64,000 nucleotides of DNA from Oscillospiraceae bacterium (GCA_003512525.1 DOQG01000060.1:434-64433), one strand, 5' to 3'. Positions 1-10,128 are shown, counted from the stretch's first letter. Notes: generated from the sequence alone by a model not told the origin. Made by a program: numbers and translations.

Positions 1-326
1 TTTGGTTCTCTCCCTCGATAATAGTAGCAACATCATCAAATAGAATAGCGAACCCGAGAAGTGCTATCCTACAAACAGCACTATCGGTAGCCTGCTATCA
101 GTATCAAATACTAAAATAATATAATTGAAGTGCACTATACAAAAAAGTGAGCCGTGCGCACTATATTTTTGCGCTTCGACTCACTTTTTCTTTTTTCGGG
201 TTGTGCCACAACCCCATTTTATACAACTATACCGCGGTTCATACCACATAAACTTAATATTCGGTTAAATCAAGGAGAATATAATCTATACAGTTCAATT
301 TGCTTAAAGAAAACGGAGGAAATAAT
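1..326. other. intergenic region at left edge
   Basis: No convincing gene is visible. The stretch holds a strong hairpin at 141-190 (listed separately) that probably ends a gene lying to the left of the window. The rest is leader DNA of the two-component operon; no clear -35/-10 pair could be picked out. Confidence 0.5.
141..190 (+). terminator. rho-independent terminator
   Basis: AAAAAGTGAG at the left pairs with CTCACTTTTT at the right, with an inner GCGC/GCGC section, and a T-rich tail follows (TTTTTCTTTTTT). It would end transcription entering from the left edge before the response-regulator gene. Confidence 0.6.
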
Positions 327-1004
327 ATGTTCCATATAATGGTAGTAGAGGACGACACAAATACCAGAAAGCTGATGTGCACGGTGCTTAAGCAAAACGG
401 CTATGAGCCTGTACCTGCCGTTGACGGCGTTGATGCGCTCGATATACTCGACAGACAGCACGTTGACCTTATACTGCTTGATGTAATGATGCCGAGAATG
501 GACGGCTATGAGTTTGTCAAAACGCTCCGTGAGGGCGGCTGTAATACGCCTGTCCTTATGGTTACGGCAAGGGAAACCTCCGCCGATAAGATCGCCGGTT
601 TCCGTGCCGGAACTGACGACTATATGGTGAAGCCCGTTGACGATGAGGAAATGCTCCTTCGTATATCGGCACTTCTTCGCCGCAGTAATATAGCGAATGA
701 GCACAAGCTCCACGCAGGCGGCACGGTACTTGACTATGATGCGCTCACAGTTACCAGCGGCGGCAATACATATGAGCTTCCGAACAAGGAGTTTATGCTG
801 CTGTTCAAGCTTCTCAGCTATCAGAACAAGATATTCACACGCCGTCAGCTTATGGATGAGCTGTGGGATATGGAAACAGAAACGGACGAGCGTACTATAG
901 ATGTTCATATAAATCGCCTGCGTGATAAGTTTCACGACAACCCGGATTTTGAGATAGTAACTGTCAGAGGACTGGGCTACAAGGCTGTGCTGAAACAGCA
1001 TTAA
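327..1004 (+). CDS. OmpR/PhoB-family response regulator
   Basis: A 225-residue two-component response regulator. The N-terminal receiver domain has the acidic pair after VVED, the phospho-acceptor Asp in LLLDVMMP (about residue 52), the Thr of MVTA and the Lys of VKPVD. The C-terminal winged-helix DNA-binding domain ends in the typical TVRGLGYK. The start is the ATG at 327, 7 bases after GGAGG at 315-319; a TTG further upstream lacks a ribosome site. The kinase gene begins 17 bases downstream, so the two form an operon. An ABC exporter gene follows, which is the usual arrangement for systems that sense antimicrobial or envelope stress, but the target genes are an inference. Confidence 0.93.
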   Translation: MFHIMVVEDDTNTRKLMCTVLKQNGYEPVPAVDGVDALDILDRQHVDLILLDVMMPRMDGYEFVKTLREGGCNTPVLMVTARETSADKIAGFRAGTDDYMVKPVDDEEMLLRISALLRRSNIANEHKLHAGGTVLDYDALTVTSGGNTYELPNKEFMLLFKLLSYQNKIFTRRQLMDELWDMETETDERTIDVHINRLRDKFHDNPDFEIVTVRGLGYKAVLKQH

Positions 1005-1021
1005 GTGTCAGGAGGATTCTG

Positions 1022-2146
1022 ATGCACAGAAAAATCAGTGATGAGGAAAAGCGACTGCGCTCCATAAATACCTATGTCGTATTGTTCGTATTCTTCATAA
1101 TGGTATCGGCAGGCGTTATCTGCGTGCTGATATTCAATATACTTGACGCATTCGGACTGATTAAGCATATAGAGGTAGTACCGATGCTACTGCCGTTTAT
1201 TATGCTGTGCGCCTGTATAATAATCGGCAGTATACTGTCGGCTATGCTATCGGGTATACTGCTCCGTCCGCTCAATGATCTCAAGGAAGGTCTGCTTAAA
1301 GTATCAAAGGGTGACTTTACTGTACGACTTGAGGAAAACGGAAACAGCGAACTTTCGCATATACAGGAAAGCTTCAATATAATGGTAAAGGAGCTTGGCA
1401 ATACCGAACTTTTCAGAAATGATTTCATAAACGATTTCTCACACGAATTTAAAACGCCGATGGTGTCTGTTTACGGCTTTGCAAAGCAACTCAAAAAAGG
1501 CGGACTTACTAAGGAGCAGGAGCAGGAATACATTGACATAATCATAAACGAGTCACAGCGGCTCATAAATATGTCAAGCAATATTCTTATGCTCAGTAAG
1601 CTCGAAAACCAGGAAATAATCACCGACAAGAAAGATTTTTCGCTCGATGAGGAACTGCGCAGGTGCGTTCTGCAATTACAGGGGCAGTGGGGAGAAAAAA
1701 ATCAGGAGGTTATTCCGGATCTTTGCGAGATTACCTATTACGGCAACAGCGAAATGCTTAAACAGGTGTGGCTGAATGTCATCGGCAACGCTGTAAAGTA
1801 TACACCGGACGGCGGTACGATCGAGGTAAAGCTTGATATCAACCCGAAGAATGAACAGGAAGTAAGAGTGCGTATCACCGATAACGGCATAGGCATGGAT
1901 AAGGCTACCGCCGAACGTATTTTTGAAAAGTTCTATCAGGGTGACAGTTCGCACGCAACCGGCGGAAACGGTCTTGGCCTTGCTATGGTAAAGCGAATTG
2001 TCGAGCTTTGCGGCGGCAGGATAAGAGTAAAGAGTGAGCCCGATAAAGGTACGCAGTTTACCGTTTATCTCCCGATAGAGGACAAAGATAAGGAAGATAA
2101 GAAAAAGAAAAGTTTAAATGCGGTTAACACAGCCGGATTAAAATAA
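1022..2146 (+). CDS. sensor histidine kinase
   Basis: A 374-residue membrane kinase that would phosphorylate the adjacent regulator. Two membrane segments (about residues 17-42 and 52-80) flank only a very short outside loop, so it may sense within the membrane or through a partner such as the ABC exporter. They are followed by a HAMP linker, a HisKA dimerisation helix with the phospho-accepting His in DFSHEFKTP (about residue 141), and an HATPase domain with N box (NVIGNAVKYT), DNGIGM and GNGLGLAM boxes. The lysine-rich tail is unstructured. AGGAGGATTCTG precedes the ATG. Confidence 0.93.
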   Translation: MHRKISDEEKRLRSINTYVVLFVFFIMVSAGVICVLIFNILDAFGLIKHIEVVPMLLPFIMLCACIIIGSILSAMLSGILLRPLNDLKEGLLKVSKGDFTVRLEENGNSELSHIQESFNIMVKELGNTELFRNDFINDFSHEFKTPMVSVYGFAKQLKKGGLTKEQEQEYIDIIINESQRLINMSSNILMLSKLENQEIITDKKDFSLDEELRRCVLQLQGQWGEKNQEVIPDLCEITYYGNSEMLKQVWLNVIGNAVKYTPDGGTIEVKLDINPKNEQEVRVRITDNGIGMDKATAERIFEKFYQGDSSHATGGNGLGLAMVKRIVELCGGRIRVKSEPDKGTQFTVYLPIEDKDKEDKKKKSLNAVNTAGLK

Positions 2147-2228
2147 ACAATTACGGTGTTTAGCAGACTATAAAGCGGCTTTTGCCGGTTACATATAACT
2201 TTAAAGTTCTTATGAAGAGGATATTACG

Positions 2229-4889
2229 ATGCTTCAACTAAAAAACATAACCAAAGATTATAAGGTTGGTGATGAAAAGGTACACGCACTTAAGGGAGTC
2301 AGCATAGACTTCCGAGAGAGTGAATTTGTATCAATACTGGGTCAGTCGGGCTGCGGCAAGACAACGCTTTTAAATATTATCGGCGGACTTGACAGATACA
2401 CGGAAGGCGACCTTATAATAGGCGGAAAATCGACAAAGAAATTTAAAAATGCCGACTGGGATACATATCGCAATCACTCGATCGGCTTTGTGTTCCAGAG
2501 CTATAATCTGATCCCGCACCAGACGGTACTTGCAAACGTTGAGCTTGCACTGACTTTATCGGGCGTATCCAAAACTGAAAGAAGACAGAGGGCAAAGGAT
2601 GCGCTTGTAAAGGTAGGACTTGGGGATCAGCTTAAGAAAAAGCCAAATCAGATGTCCGGCGGTCAGATGCAGAGAGTTGCTATTGCAAGAGCGCTTGTAA
2701 ACGAACCCGATATACTCCTTGCCGATGAACCGACAGGTGCGCTTGACAGTGAAACCAGCGTTCAGATAATGGAGCTTTTGAAGGAGATATCCAAAGATAA
2801 GCTTATCATTATGGTAACACATAACCCCGAGCTTGCCGAGAAATATTCCAACAGAATAATAAGACTGCTTGACGGCAGGGTAGTTGACGATACAAATCCT
2901 TACGACAGAAATGTAGTCGAGCCTATCGAAAAGAAAAAGGCGGGTAAGGAAAAGAAGATAAAGAAACCGTCGATGTCATACTTTACTGCACTGTCACTGA
3001 GTTTAAACAACCTGATGACCAAAAAGGGCAGAACGTTTATGACCTCTTTTGCGGGAAGCATAGGCATTATCGGCATTGCACTCATTCTGTCAATATCGAG
3101 CGGTGCGCAGCTTTATATAAAGTCGGTCGAGGAAGAAACGCTCGCCAGCTATCCTATTGCCATAGAACGCAACGCTATGGATATGTCGTCTATGATGACT
3201 TCAATGATGAAAGACAACACAAGTGACGGAAACGACGACGGAAAAGTTCACTCCAACAACATAATGGGCAGTATGGTAAACACCATGCTTACTCAGCTTA
3301 AATCCAACGATTTAAAGAGCTTCAAAACTTACCTTGAAAATGACGGTAAGGAAATTAACGACTATGTAAGCGATATCAAGTACGGCTATTCTACACCGCT
3401 CAATATCTTCAGAAACGACAAGGATAAGGGAATAATCCAGGTAAATCCCTCGACTTTATTTGAAGATATGGGTATGACGAATGCTATGTACGATTCTCAG
3501 CTTATGAGCAATGTTGTGAGCTCAAGCTATGACACATGGACGGAGCTTCTTGACAACGACAAGCTGTTAAACGAGCAGTATAAAGTACTTGCCGGCAGAA
3601 TGCCGAGCGCTTACAATGAAGTTGTCGTAATGGTAAACAAGGATAACGAGATTTCCGACTACAGCCTTTACTGTATGGGACTTATGGACAGCGAAGAGCT
3701 TATCAATGCAGTAAAAAGCGCTATGAGCAACAATAACGAAAAGGTCGAATTCACAAGCAAATTACAGACCTACACATACGATGAGCTTCTCGGACTTGAA
3801 TTCAGACTTGTGACAAACCCCGAATTCTACGAAAAGGAAAACGGTATATGGACAGACAAGAGCGATGACAAGATTTATATGACAAAGGTTGTCGAGGATG
3901 CCGAGCCTATAAAGGTTGTCGGTATTATAAAGCCCGAAGAGAACAGCATTATGTCGTCAAGCTCTTCCTCAGCTATCGGTTATACTCACGCTCTTACCGA
4001 GTATCTCGTAAACAAGGTAAATGACAGCGAGATAGTAAAGGCACAGAAAGACTCTCCCGACACCGATATTTTCACCGGCAAGGAATTTGCAAAGGACGAG
4101 GATAAAAAGGCTGTCACAATGGATGATATAAAGGCGTATATAGCTGCATTACCGCAAGAACAGCAGGCTCAGGTAATGGCACAGCTTCAGCAGGCACAGC
4201 AGATGGGAATGACCGAACAGCAGATAGTCGATGCATTCTCGCAGCAGATGAACACAGAGTCCGACGCAACCTACGATGGAAATATGACGCTCCTCGGTGC
4301 GGCTTCGCTTGATGAGCCCAGTCGTATAAATATCTATCCCAAGGATTTCGACTCAAAGGAAAAGATCGAGCAGATCATAAGTGACTACAACGACAAAGTA
4401 AAGGCTGACGGCAACGAAAACCTCAAGATAGAATATACCGATATAGTCGGACTGATGATGACCTCGGTATCTACTATTATCGATGCTATAAGCGTTATCC
4501 TTATTGCATTCGTAGCGATCTCACTTGTTGTATCGTCAATAATGATAGGTATTATCACCTATATTTCCGTTCTCGAAAGAACAAAGGAAATCGGTATACT
4601 GCGTGCTATGGGCGCAAGCAAGAGAGATATTTCACGCGTGTTCAACGCAGAAACGCTTATTGTCGGCTTTGCCGCAGGTGCTATCGGTATAGGTGTAACG
4701 CTGCTTCTGCTTATCCCGGCAAACGCTATAGTGTACAACCTCACAGGTATCTCAGGTATGTGTGTACTGCCGTGGCAGGGCGCTGTTATACTGGTAATTA
4801 TCAGTATGCTCCTTACCCTTATTGCAGGACTTATTCCGTCACACTATGCGGCTAAGAAAGATCCTGTACTGGCACTCAGAAGTGAATAA
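2229..4889 (+). CDS. ABC exporter, fused ATPase and FtsX-type permease (MacB-like)
   Basis: An 886-residue fusion. Residues 1-230 are a LolD/MacB-type ATPase with Walker A GQSGCGKTT, signature MSGGQMQRVAIARAL and Walker B LLADEPTGALD. After a lysine-rich linker there is one membrane helix (about 275-295), a large outside domain of about 440 residues with a Gln-rich stretch, then three C-terminal helices of an FtsX domain with the motif RTKEIGILRAMGAS. The family uses ATP to drive extraction or mechanical export of peptides, lipids or drugs. It lies 82 bases after the kinase gene, so it may belong to that regulon. The substrate cannot be told. Confidence 0.9.
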   Translation: MLQLKNITKDYKVGDEKVHALKGVSIDFRESEFVSILGQSGCGKTTLLNIIGGLDRYTEGDLIIGGKSTKKFKNADWDTYRNHSIGFVFQSYNLIPHQTVLANVELALTLSGVSKTERRQRAKDALVKVGLGDQLKKKPNQMSGGQMQRVAIARALVNEPDILLADEPTGALDSETSVQIMELLKEISKDKLIIMVTHNPELAEKYSNRIIRLLDGRVVDDTNPYDRNVVEPIEKKKAGKEKKIKKPSMSYFTALSLSLNNLMTKKGRTFMTSFAGSIGIIGIALILSISSGAQLYIKSVEEETLASYPIAIERNAMDMSSMMTSMMKDNTSDGNDDGKVHSNNIMGSMVNTMLTQLKSNDLKSFKTYLENDGKEINDYVSDIKYGYSTPLNIFRNDKDKGIIQVNPSTLFEDMGMTNAMYDSQLMSNVVSSSYDTWTELLDNDKLLNEQYKVLAGRMPSAYNEVVVMVNKDNEISDYSLYCMGLMDSEELINAVKSAMSNNNEKVEFTSKLQTYTYDELLGLEFRLVTNPEFYEKENGIWTDKSDDKIYMTKVVEDAEPIKVVGIIKPEENSIMSSSSSSAIGYTHALTEYLVNKVNDSEIVKAQKDSPDTDIFTGKEFAKDEDKKAVTMDDIKAYIAALPQEQQAQVMAQLQQAQQMGMTEQQIVDAFSQQMNTESDATYDGNMTLLGAASLDEPSRINIYPKDFDSKEKIEQIISDYNDKVKADGNENLKIEYTDIVGLMMTSVSTIIDAISVILIAFVAISLVVSSIMIGIITYISVLERTKEIGILRAMGASKRDISRVFNAETLIVGFAAGAIGIGVTLLLLIPANAIVYNLTGISGMCVLPWQGAVILVIISMLLTLIAGLIPSHYAAKKDPVLALRSE

Positions 4890-4907
4890 ATCGTTTTCAA
4901 TGAAAAT

Positions 4908-4938
4908 ATCCCCTGTCGAATTAAACGCGACAGGGGAT
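4908..4938 (+). terminator. terminator after ABC exporter
   Basis: ATCCCCTGTCG pairs with CGACAGGGGAT around a short loop 18 bases after the exporter stop codon, followed by a modest T-run. Confidence 0.7.
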
Positions 4939-5052
4939 TTGCATATTTACAAGCACGTTTTATATCAGTGTACGAAAAATTGTACAGATACATTTTAAAC
5001 TGTAGACAAAGCTGATAATTTGTGATAATATTATAGGAAAGGGAGTGATAAT

Positions 5053-6363
5053 ACGAAAAAGAAAATAACCGCACTTGTGCTTGCTCTGATTATGTTGTCG
5101 GGCTGCTCTGCAAAAGAGGTAAATTCATCACCTGAAAGCAGAGCAGAGAATATAACGGGTACAGTTGTAACAGAATCGTCCCCGGGTGACGACAGCTCTT
5201 CAGACAGCGAAGAGTCGACCGTTTCCGATAAAACGACAGCGGCAGAAAGCACAGAGCAGACTGTGTCGGATAAAACAACCGTGTCGGAAAGTAATGAGCC
5301 GTCATCGGCAGAAGAAACCGAAAGCGAAAGTTCGGGAAGCAGCACGACAGGCAATGAGCTTAAGGTGCATTTTCTTGATGTCGGACAGGGTGACAGCATA
5401 TTTATAGAACTGCCCGATAACAAAACTATGCTTATTGACGCATCGGAAAAAGAGTATGCGGACAGGATAACTACATATATATATTCCTGCGGATATAATT
5501 CGCTTGATTATGTTGTGGCAACGCACCCGCACAGCGACCATATAGGCGGTATGGCGGACGTTATAGGTTCGTTCAGCATCGGAAATGTTATATTAAGTCC
5601 CGCAACGCACACTACCAAGACATATACGAATATGCTGACCGCGATTGACAACAGCGGTGCAAAGGTAACGCTTGGTACTGCAGGTACGGAGCTTTTCTCC
5701 GACGGTGATTTGTCGGCTGTGGTGATCGCACCTGTAACGGAGGACTACAGCGACCTTAACAATTCATCCGTTATGATAATGCTGACTTATGGTGACAGGA
5801 AATTTCTGTTTACCGGGGACGCTGAGGAAGAGGAAGAACGCACAGTTACAGCCAATATAGATTGTGATGTGCTTAAGGTCGGACACCATGGAAGCAGTAC
5901 GTCTACCGGCAGTGCATTTCTCACAGCGGCAAGTCCGGAATATGCGGTGATATCCTGTGGCGCGGGTAATTCATACGGACACCCTCATACCGAAACGATC
6001 GACAAGCTGAAAAAGGCAGGCGTAAATATCTACCGTACCGATTTGCAGGGCGATATTGTAATGACGTGTGACGGCAAGAATATTACGGTGAATGTATCGC
6101 CGACCACAGCAGACGGCGCACAGTCAGGTGAGAGCAAGCCCGAAACAACTACGGTAGGCACAACACCTGCGCCCGCAACACAAGCGCCTGCGGCGGCTGA
6201 ATCTGTAAGTTATTCGTATGTGCTGAATACAAACACTATGAAGATACACCGTGCAAGCTGTTCATCGGTTAAGCAGATGAGCGAAGAAAATACGGACTAC
6301 ACGAATGATTATGATGCGGCGATAGCGGCAGGATATGTTCCATGTAAGAGGTGCAAGCCGTGA
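5053..6363 (+). CDS. lipoprotein with ComEC-like metallo-beta-lactamase domain
   Basis: An exported MBL-fold hydrolase of about 436 residues. The N-terminus (KKKITALVLALIMLSGC) is a lipoprotein signal with the lipobox Cys. A Ser/Thr/Glu-rich spacer follows, then the MBL domain: LDVGQGDS, the metal motif THPHSDH, FTGDAEEEE and GHHGSSTS. This is the layout of the stand-alone C-terminal domain of ComEC-type proteins, which act on nucleic acid or phosphodiesters. The last 50 residues form a Cys/His domain (HRASC...CKRC) often fused to secreted nucleases. No ATG lies upstream of the signal peptide; the ribosome site AGGAAAGGGAG points to ACG at 5053, and GTG at 5077 would cut into the signal. Confidence 0.85.
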   Translation, partial: TKKKITALVLALIMLSGCSAKEVNSSPESRAENITGTVVTESSPGDDSSSDSEESTVSDKTTAAESTEQTVSDKTTVSESNEPSSAEETESESSGSSTTGNELKVHFLDVGQGDSIFIELPDNKTMLIDASEKEYADRITTYIYSCGYNSLDYVVATHPHSDHIGGMADVIGSFSIGNVILSPATHTTKTYTNMLTAIDNSGAKVTLGTAGTELFSDGDLSAVVIAPVTEDYSDLNNSSVMIMLTYGDRKFLFTGDAEEEEERTVTANIDCDVLKVGHHGSSTSTGSAFLTAASPEYAVISCGAGNSYGHPHTETIDKLKKAGVNIYRTDLQGDIVMTCDGKNITVNVSPTTADGAQSGESKPETTTVGTTPAPATQAPAAAESVSYSYVLNTNTMKIHRASCSSVKQMSEENTDYTNDYDAAIAAGYVPCKRCKP

Positions 6364-6440
6364 GTAGGTATGCAAGATATCTTTGGGCAGACCCGAATAA
6401 TGAGAAAACTCAGCGGTGAGATAAAGAGAGAATAAAAGCG

Positions 6441-6478
6441 AAGGGCTGTAATGAAATTTAACTTTCATTACAGCCCTT
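6441..6478. terminator. bidirectional terminator
   Basis: AAGGGCTGTAATGAAA pairs perfectly with TTTCATTACAGCCCTT. It ends the MBL gene on the plus strand and may also stop transcripts leaving tRNA-Gln on the minus strand. Confidence 0.75.
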
Positions 6479-6557
6479 ATCGATGTTTTAGCGGTCTGAA
6501 TAAATTATGCAGACAAAATTACACAAAAAAAGAACCGCATTTTATACGGTTCTTAAC

Positions 6558-6633
6558 TGGCTGGGGTGGAAGGATTTGAACCCTCGAAATGGCGGAGTCA
6601 GAGTCCGATGCCTTACCACTTGGCGACACCCCA
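6558..6633 (-). tRNA. tRNA-Gln (CTG)
   Basis: The 76-base gene has an encoded CCA. The acceptor stem TGGGGTG/CACCCCA is fully paired and the T-arm GGTTCAAATCC is standard. The anticodon loop ACTCTGACT places CTG at 34-36. One outer pair of the anticodon stem is mismatched. A perfect consensus promoter lies upstream at 6673-6701. Confidence 0.92.
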
Positions 6634-6672
6634 ATATTCGGTTTTGTTGCTACTGTCGTGACAACGTAGATT

Positions 6673-6701
6673 ATTATATCACAACAAAACCTTGATGTCA
6701 A
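6673..6701 (-). promoter_or_regulatory. sigma-A promoter of tRNA-Gln
   Basis: On the minus strand TTGACA and TATAAT are separated by exactly 17 bases, about 40 bases upstream of the tRNA 5' end. Both boxes match the consensus. Confidence 0.85.
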
Positions 6702-6803
6702 GCACTTTTTTAAAAAAATCTCACTTTTTTCTGAAAAACAAAAGCTGTTTTTAATTACAAATTGTATAAAGCTACACGATTATAACAATAAGGCTTAAGC
6801 TTG

Positions 6804-7739
6804 TCAGCTTTTTTGTTCCTGTCCTTTGTTGACTATGAAAATTCCGAGGCTGATAAGCACAAGTGCGATAAACGCTTCCGGGCGGAATGCCTGCTGAGCT
6901 TCACCGAGCAGAAGTGCCGAGAGCAGCACTCCGCACACCGGGTTCATAAAGCCGAACACCGCAATTTTAGATACCGGGTTATATTTCAGCAGGGTACTCC
7001 ATATCGAATATGCGCAGGCTGAGATGAATGCAAGATAAATGAGCATAAGCACAGCGGGTGCTGGACTGCCGGAAATGCTCAGACTTCCGCCGGTGATCAG
7101 ACCTATAGCGGTCATTACCGCACCACCGAACAGAAACTGCCAGCCGCTGAGCATCATGGTGTCGGTATCAACCGAAAAACGCTTTATAAGCACCGAGGAC
7201 AGGGCATAGGCGACTGTCGATATAAGGATAAACCCGTCACCTGTAAGATTGAAGCCGCTGAGCAGCGAGCTGTCGAGATTGATAACGATAATACCCGCCG
7301 TGCCGAGCACACAGCCTGCTATCTTAAGCCATGTCAGCTTTTCCAAGCGGAATATAAGTGATGAAATCAGAATGCAGACAAACACGCTCATGCCCTCGAT
7401 AACGGAGGACTTTACGCCGCTTGTATTGGCAAGTCCTATGTAGAAAAACAGATATTGCAGAATTGTCTGGAACAGGCTCAGGGAGATAACCTTCGGTACT
7501 TCGCGAAGCTTCGGTATCATCGGTTTTTTATGCATAATACTGCCGATTATGATAACCATAATTCCGGCTATGAAAAACCTTACTCCGGCGAAAAGTATCA
7601 GTGACGCGGGATTTTCCGTGTTTACCGAGAACAGTCCGTAGCCTATCTTAACACAGGGAAATGCACTGCCCCAGAGCGCAGAGCAGAGCATGGCGAGCAA
7701 CGCCGCGATATATGTCTTTTTAAGGGTATCCGCTTTCAT
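6804..7739 (-). CDS. EamA/DMT-family membrane transporter
   Basis: A 311-residue integral membrane protein with about ten hydrophobic segments arranged as two EamA repeats. The first begins with LLAMLCSALWGSAFPCVKIG, the second with GFILISTVAYALSSVLIKR. This drug/metabolite transporter superfamily exports amino acids, metabolites or toxic compounds; the substrate cannot be inferred. The ATG at 7739 follows GAGGTTTTTT. It is transcribed as a single gene toward tRNA-Gln. Confidence 0.88.
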   Translation of the reverse strand: MKADTLKKTYIAALLAMLCSALWGSAFPCVKIGYGLFSVNTENPASLILFAGVRFFIAGIMVIIIGSIMHKKPMIPKLREVPKVISLSLFQTILQYLFFYIGLANTSGVKSSVIEGMSVFVCILISSLIFRLEKLTWLKIAGCVLGTAGIIVINLDSSLLSGFNLTGDGFILISTVAYALSSVLIKRFSVDTDTMMLSGWQFLFGGAVMTAIGLITGGSLSISGSPAPAVLMLIYLAFISACAYSIWSTLLKYNPVSKIAVFGFMNPVCGVLLSALLLGEAQQAFRPEAFIALVLISLGIFIVNKGQEQKS

Positions 7740-7766
7740 AAAAAACCTCGTTTAACAAAAAAATCA

Positions 7767-7797
7767 AGCGGCACTGTCTTAAACGGACAGCACCGCT
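7767..7797 (-). terminator. terminator after spoIIE
   Basis: AGCGG..CTGTC pairs with GACAG..CCGCT; on the minus strand the hairpin is followed by GATTTTTTT. It lies 50 bases beyond the spoIIE stop codon. Confidence 0.75.
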
Positions 7798-7851
7798 ATA
7801 TATTCTATCACCCGACAGCGCCGCGGTCAATACTATTTATGCGGATACTTG

Positions 7852-10128
7852 CTATTTACTCAGCCGCATGGCTATTACGGAAATATCGTCGCTTTTTTCT
7901 TCTCCTGCATAGAACCTTGCAGTAGCGGCAACCTCTTTGGAAAACTCCTTTAAATCGGGCTCTTTGTCCATTTCGCGGTAAAGCCATTTTTCATTAAGCT
8001 CCGCGCCGTCACTTGTCATTACTATCATATCGCGACTGCCTATCGTGAAAGTCCTGCGGTCGTAGCTAGGCTCGTCCTTTACGCCGACAGGAAGCCCCTT
8101 ACAGCCAAGGCGCATACAGCGGCTTCCGCACTTGATGTAGGTGTTGGCACTGCCCGCCTTATACAGATCGGTCTTACCGCTGTAGAGGTCAACGGCGCAT
8201 ATTTCCAGCGTGGCGAAGCTCTCATCGGAGGACTTGCACATAAGGGAGGTGTTTATGACGTTTATCGCCGCGTCAATGCCTACTCCCGCCTGCAAAAGCC
8301 GTATCAGCATACCGCAGGCAAAGGACGAATCAACGCGCGCTCTGCTTCCGCTACCCATACCGTCCGACAAGACTACATAGGCTATGCCGCTTTTGTCGAT
8401 GAAGCTCTCGTAATAATCCCCGCAGGCAGTGCCCTCCGTCTTGCTGAGCTGACATATCTCTATATCAAGCGTGTAGGTGGTCTGCGAGAAGACGCTGAGC
8501 TTACAGCCGCCGCCCACGCGGCTTATCGTCGGCAGGTCGAAGCGGCGGCGGAAAGCAAGCGTCAGCGCCTCGCAGATGTCCTGCTTTGAAGCAAAGAAGC
8601 CTGTATCGGAATAGGCTTCTACCGACATTCTGCCTTGCTCACCGAGCTGAACGCTCACCGCTTCGGCATCCTCACAGCCGAGCTTGTACAGGACATTGAC
8701 GGCGGTTTCGTTGTATTCGGGCTCAATTTCGCCGCTGTTTTCAATTTCGTCCGATAGCTGGGATAGAATTTGCTCTGTTGCCGATAACTGAGCGGTAAGG
8801 ACGGAACGCATACGCGCTATTCTTCTGCGCTCGGCTTCATTATTTGACAGCGTGGTGTAAAGCTTATTGATCTTACTGCATAGCTGCTCCTTGTGGGGGC
8901 AACGCTCCGACAAGGGGGCGGAAAACAGCTCCGGGGTGGGCTCTTCGCCGCTTTTAACGGCATTTGTAAGCTTGGCAAACTGCTTTATGCTGTCGCCGTA
9001 TTCCTTTCCCCAGCACTGCATATTATATCTGCACTTTCTGCAAATTTCATCACACGCGGTATTATACACCCAGCTTATATCACGCGAGGGAACATTGTCG
9101 AGCTTTTCGGCGGTAAGTCCGACCGTCCGCCGCACCTCCGCGATAGCTCCCTCGGCAAATTTAAGGCGTTTTGCGAACAGCCTGCGGATACTGTTTTCGG
9201 CGGCTGACAGCTTTACCATATCGGTCTGTTCGGCAGTGAGCTTCGCAGGGAGGAGCATAAATACTGCCGAGGACATAAAAATATCTGCCGCCACGGCAAG
9301 CTTTGTGTTATCCATTGTAAAAAAGGCGGTGCATATTGTCGCGGTGAGCACGAACGCTCCCGCCGCGCTTATTTTCTTCCCGCCCGAAAACATACCTGCG
9401 AGAGCCGCCGCAGGTGCAAGAGCCGCCGCGAGGAATGCGTTTGCGTCAGTACCTACCGCTGTACCAAGAGCACCGGCGGCGGCACACACCGCGCCCGCTC
9501 CGCTCCCGTACTTCATGGCGGCGCAGAGAGCCAGTCCCGACGCAAAGATAATGCCAAAATTGAATATGCCTATGCTGTAGTGGGAGAGAATGCCCGACAC
9601 TATGGCACAGCCGCCTATTACACAGATGAAGCTGAGAGGATCGCTCCTGACAGTCACCTTGACAAGCTCGCGCTTTGACGACAGACGTATAAGCCTTAGT
9701 GCCACGACTGCGCCGCCGCCCGCCATAGCCGACAGGATAATGCAGTTCATTATATCGCTGACGGAGGACGAGGTGAGAAAGTTAGCGGCAAAGACCGAGC
9801 CTGCCGCAGTTATAGCCGATACCGCATCGGAAGCGGCGGTTTTTCGGCGGGAAACGATAAGACGTATAGCGACTACCGACAGCAGAGCCGAGGTGACGGT
9901 CACGCCGTCCGAATAATTGCCGCCGAGAATATAGCCTGCGACACTGCCGACAAAAGCGCTTATGCAATCGATGCCGCTCATCGCCGCCGCAAATGATGCC
10001 GCAAAGGGTGACGGCTTACCGAGCACCGTACTCATTGAAATGACTGCCGCGATAAGCATTACCGCACCGCACCTTATGACCGAATGCTCACGGATATGTA
10101 CGCTGTTTTTTGTTACTGCCCTTGACAT
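7852..10128 (-). CDS. spoIIE: stage II sporulation protein E
   Basis: SpoIIE is the membrane PP2C phosphatase that dephosphorylates SpoIIAA and so activates sigma-F in the forespore; it also sits at the polar septum. The 758 residues have the family's layout: ten or so membrane helices in residues 15-310, a middle regulatory region rich in Cys (CDEICRKCRYNMQC), and a C-terminal phosphatase domain with VVLSDGMGSGS (about residue 587) and a late TSDGAEL metal motif. The ATG at 10128 is preceded by AAAGGAAG. It is a strong marker that the host forms endospores. Confidence 0.95.
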   Translation of the reverse strand: MSRAVTKNSVHIREHSVIRCGAVMLIAAVISMSTVLGKPSPFAASFAAAMSGIDCISAFVGSVAGYILGGNYSDGVTVTSALLSVVAIRLIVSRRKTAASDAVSAITAAGSVFAANFLTSSSVSDIMNCIILSAMAGGGAVVALRLIRLSSKRELVKVTVRSDPLSFICVIGGCAIVSGILSHYSIGIFNFGIIFASGLALCAAMKYGSGAGAVCAAAGALGTAVGTDANAFLAAALAPAAALAGMFSGGKKISAAGAFVLTATICTAFFTMDNTKLAVAADIFMSSAVFMLLPAKLTAEQTDMVKLSAAENSIRRLFAKRLKFAEGAIAEVRRTVGLTAEKLDNVPSRDISWVYNTACDEICRKCRYNMQCWGKEYGDSIKQFAKLTNAVKSGEEPTPELFSAPLSERCPHKEQLCSKINKLYTTLSNNEAERRRIARMRSVLTAQLSATEQILSQLSDEIENSGEIEPEYNETAVNVLYKLGCEDAEAVSVQLGEQGRMSVEAYSDTGFFASKQDICEALTLAFRRRFDLPTISRVGGGCKLSVFSQTTYTLDIEICQLSKTEGTACGDYYESFIDKSGIAYVVLSDGMGSGSRARVDSSFACGMLIRLLQAGVGIDAAINVINTSLMCKSSDESFATLEICAVDLYSGKTDLYKAGSANTYIKCGSRCMRLGCKGLPVGVKDEPSYDRRTFTIGSRDMIVMTSDGAELNEKWLYREMDKEPDLKEFSKEVAATARFYAGEEKSDDISVIAMRLSK

